Source of the DNA: Deltaproteobacteria bacterium
GTDB lineage: Bacteria > Myxococcota_A > Polyangia > Polyangiales > JADJMO01
DNA length: 37,614 nucleotides
Direction: 5' to 3'
NCBI GenBank assembly: GCA_016182965.1
Contig: JACPFM010000045.1
Location: 1-37,614, forward strand
This document shows positions 37,525 through 37,614 of this stretch, piece after piece; position 1 is the stretch's first letter, and every line of letters begins with the position of its first letter. The translations under genes and the position numbers were made by a program. The notes below the pieces were generated by a model. That model was not told where the DNA came from. It ran no database searches and worked only from the letters and a program-made list of their open reading frames with translations.

Positions 37525-37614
37525 GTGTCGTACTGGGCGCTCGGGCTTTTGATCGTACCGGCGTGCTCGGCGCCGTCCAGGCCGCAGCGGCGCTGCGCGC
37601 CGTCGCTCGCTGCG
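37525..37614 (+). CDS. possible start of a lipoprotein gene, cut by the window edge
   Basis: A GTG at 37525 opens a frame that stays open for 30 codons to the window end: SYWALGLLIVPACSAPSRPQ. The first 14 residues resemble a short lipoprotein signal with Cys at residue 14 (IVPAC), though Pro at -2 is unusual. The ribosome site is unclear because of the repeat array just upstream. A tentative call only. Confidence 0.3.
   Translation, partial: MSYWALGLLIVPACSAPSRPQRRCAPSLAA

Overview
This is a GC-rich (roughly 70%) bacterial chromosome segment. It is dense with lipoproteins and carries a Ser/Thr protein kinase with a C-terminal PEGA domain, a TPR/PEGA protein, an AgmX-like protein, a MopE-like Cys-rich protein and several fatty-acid oxidation genes. 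That mix suggests a member of the Myxococcota (Polyangia-like). The assignment is an inference from gene content only. No rRNA, tRNA, CRISPR array or complete insertion sequence was seen.

Layout. 159-2422 (-): a FadN-type 3-hydroxyacyl-CoA dehydrogenase/enoyl-CoA hydratase, broken by an out-of-frame deletion in its NAD-binding fold. 2510-5855 (+): an overlapping three-gene unit of atypical Hsp70, J-domain protein and Pro-rich protein. 5894-7203 (+): a small unknown protein and a CBM9-like lipoprotein. 7207-10495 (-): a VIT/VWA protein and an acyl-CoA dehydrogenase, with a 12-copy heptamer repeat upstream of the latter. 10991-13084 (+): a Cys-rich repeat lipoprotein ending in an endostatin-like domain. 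13133-15411 (-): a Suppressor-of-fused domain protein with a histone-H1-like tail, and an AgmX/TonB-like exported protein. 15513-17090 (+): a PccB-type carboxyltransferase. 17166-24173: lipoproteins, a CapA-like protein with extra domains, and a Tat-exported small subunit plus GMC dehydrogenase pair.

24439-28639 (+): a tightly overlapping trio of membrane-anchored BMP/PnrA-type nucleoside-binding protein, dCache-HAMP-GAF histidine kinase and Tsx-like outer-membrane channel. 28671-31245 (-): a membrane protein, a decayed arylsulfotransferase, and an overlapping cassette of HD-domain protein, sigma-region-4-like HTH and nucleotidyltransferase. 31318-31908 (+): a solitary ExbD/TolR-like protein. 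32462-36825 (+): a second tight trio of Ser/Thr kinase, TPR-PEGA membrane protein and BMP-type lipoprotein. 37033-37353 (-): a four-helix-bundle (S23/IVP-like) gene with palindromic direct repeats just downstream and an 18-unit hexamer repeat upstream. A lipoprotein gene may begin at the right edge.

The most interesting pattern is that two unrelated signalling kinases, one His and one Ser/Thr, are each translationally linked to a BMP-family ligand-binding protein with no ABC transporter ATPase or permease gene in the window. This suggests kinase pathways that sense nucleosides or similar ligands. Other points of note are the endostatin-like and SUFU-like domains (both best known from animals), the HD-HTH-nucleotidyltransferase cassette, and the repeat-flanked four-helix-bundle gene.
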